From: Candidatus Omnitrophota bacterium
Lineage (GTDB): Bacteria; Omnitrophota; Gorgyraeia; B26-G9
Length of the DNA stretch: 6,758 nt
Direction of reading: 5' to 3'
NCBI GenBank assembly: GCA_022013205.1
Contig: JAKLQT010000177.1
Span: 1-6,758 of the forward strand
Part shown: one piece after another, positions 6,270 to 6,758 of the stretch
Position numbering within the stretch: the first letter of the stretch is position 1
How the letters are laid out: every line of letters begins with the position of its first letter
Position numbers and translations under genes: made by a program
Notes under the pieces: model-generated
Told to the model about the DNA's origin: nothing
Seen by the model: only the letters and a program-made list of their open reading frames with translations
Database searches by the model: none

Positions 6270-6298
6270 ATTATACAACCGGAGAAGGCATTGCGCAA
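6270..6298 (-). promoter_or_regulatory. Promoter of ABC-F gene, near-leaderless
   Basis: The minus strand has TTGCGC (complement of 6293-6298), a 17-bp spacer, and a perfect TATAAT (complement of 6270-6275). Only 10 bases separate the -10 from the ATG at 6257-6259. Transcription from the usual distance would leave a leader of about 4 nt or less. No Shine-Dalgarno sequence is visible before this ATG, which fits leaderless or near-leaderless translation. The call is based on sequence pattern only. Confidence 0.55.
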
Positions 6299-6477
6299 CG
6301 GAAAAGACTACTGACGAGCATCAATAATCTTTGCATAAACTCTGATAATTTTGTCTTTCCGGTTTGACGCGGCACGGCTTATTATTAGCAAACTCATATA
6401 GTCATGCCAACAACTTTAAAACCTTAAACCCTCGTTGTATGCCCCTCTTTGTTCTCCTTGCTGCTTTACCCGTATTG
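6299..6477. other. Non-coding stretch between ABC-F promoter and GxxExxY remnant
   Basis: No credible gene, RNA or strong hairpin was seen in these 179 bases. One weak promoter-like pair is present on the minus strand: TTGGCA, 17 bp, then TAATAA in the 6370-6410 area. It could give the ABC-F gene a longer leader, but the -10 is poor. I found no convincing remainder of the GxxExxY domain here. Confidence 0.4.
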
Positions 6478-6678
6478 TCAAAAACTAACCACAGAGAGCA
6501 CAGCCTCAAAGCTAACCTCTCTTAGTTTGAATTCATGAGCTAATGCTTCTTCGTAAATACTTTCTAATAGTCCTGGGCCTAAAGTTGAATGGACTTCAAT
6601 AGCACAGCCAATTATTCTTTCCGTTATATTCTAAGACAAGACCTTAAACTTCTGTCCCGCTATTGCATTTAAAAACAT
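6478..6678 (-). pseudogene. GxxExxY (PDDEXK_3-like) protein, N-terminal remnant
   Basis: Complement 6478-6630 encodes 50 residues containing EVHSTLGPGLLESIYEEAL, the hallmark N-terminal motif of GxxExxY proteins (G-P-G-L-L-E-S-x-Y-E). The family is usually about 120-130 aa and has a PDDEXK nuclease-like core. Here the reading ends at TGA 6478-6480 after KLREVSFEAVLSVVSF, so more than half of the domain is missing. Upstream, the same frame starts at ATG 6676-6678 and reads 15 codons (MFLNAIAGQKFKVLS), then is stopped by TAG 6631-6633 directly before NITERIIG. No usual start codon follows that TAG. The gene therefore appears broken at both ends, by a nonsense codon and by loss of the C-terminal part. 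The terminal sequence resembles the CTCTGTG-rich tail that often follows GxxExxY genes, which would suggest an internal deletion. That last point is inference from memory. Confidence 0.7.
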
Positions 6679-6689
6679 TTTATGCTATA

Positions 6690-6695
6690 ATTATA
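6690..6695 (-). promoter_or_regulatory. Isolated TATAAT upstream of the GxxExxY remnant
   Basis: A consensus -10 hexamer lies 11 nt before the ATG of the remnant reading frame. No matching -35 box is found at 15-18 bp. In such AT-rich sequence it could be chance, or a relic of the promoter of the broken gene. Confidence 0.2.
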
Positions 6696-6703
6696 ATACA
6701 TTT

Positions 6704-6735
6704 AAAAAAACTTTAATTAGCCTCAAATTAAAGTT
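6704..6735 (-). terminator. AT-rich hairpin with T-run, possible terminator
   Basis: On the minus strand, AACTTTAATT and AATTAAAGTT form a perfect 10-bp stem (arms 6726-6735 and 6709-6718) around a 7-nt loop. T's run directly from the stem base (complement of 6704-6710). The geometry is that of a rho-independent terminator for a minus-strand gene lying to the right of the window. The stem has only two G-C pairs, so its strength is doubtful. Confidence 0.45.
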
Positions 6736-6758
6736 AATATAATAATTAAAACATAGAT

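Noticed and set aside
5948..6367. 139-aa plus-strand ORF across the ABC-F start
   Set aside because: It is antisense to ABC-F Walker A coding sequence and its promoter, with no domain visible.

Overview
All supported genes in this 6.8 kb window lie on the minus strand, so the window reads right to left as transcribed. It is mostly ordinary bacterial housekeeping sequence, with scarred or mobile sequence at both ends. The gene styles suggest an uncultured bacterium of the Omnitrophota/Elusimicrobiota/PVC kind. These styles include a Tex protein beside small lysine-rich proteins, a short DUF3820 protein, a SHOCT membrane peptide, a GxxExxY remnant and a Y1-transposase start. The assignment is a guess from style only. 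No rRNA, tRNA, CRISPR array or complete insertion sequence was seen.

Layout from the right edge: (1) 6478-6758 has no intact gene. It holds an AT-rich terminator-like hairpin and the broken N-terminal part of a GxxExxY-family protein. (2) 4403-6259 encodes an ABC-F (Uup/EttA-like) ATPase whose promoter lies so close to the ATG that the mRNA may be leaderless. (3) 1402-4314 looks like one operon behind a good sigma-70-type promoter that abuts the ABC-F stop codon. It encodes a 120-aa coiled-coil and basic-repeat protein, the Tex transcription accessory/RNA-binding protein, a 37-aa lysine-rich peptide, and a DUF3820 protein whose start overlaps the peptide's translation-termination region. (4) 1050-1286 encodes a 78-aa single-TM SHOCT protein. 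(5) 149-826 encodes a RadC-family JAMM protein. (6) 1-146 holds a long imperfect hairpin and the first 28 codons of what looks like a Y1 (IS200-like/REP-associated) transposase. This arrangement resembles REP elements beside their RAYT transposase.

Together, the ABC-F and Tex genes point to translation and RNA-polymerase/RNA maintenance. The small basic proteins sharing the Tex operon are plausible nucleic-acid or ribosome-associated partners, but that is inference. I see no convincing new multi-gene defence or biosynthetic system. The points most worth following are the hairpin/transposase pair, the GxxExxY remnant, the overlooked 37-aa gene that corrects the DUF3820 start, and the near-leaderless ABC-F promoter.
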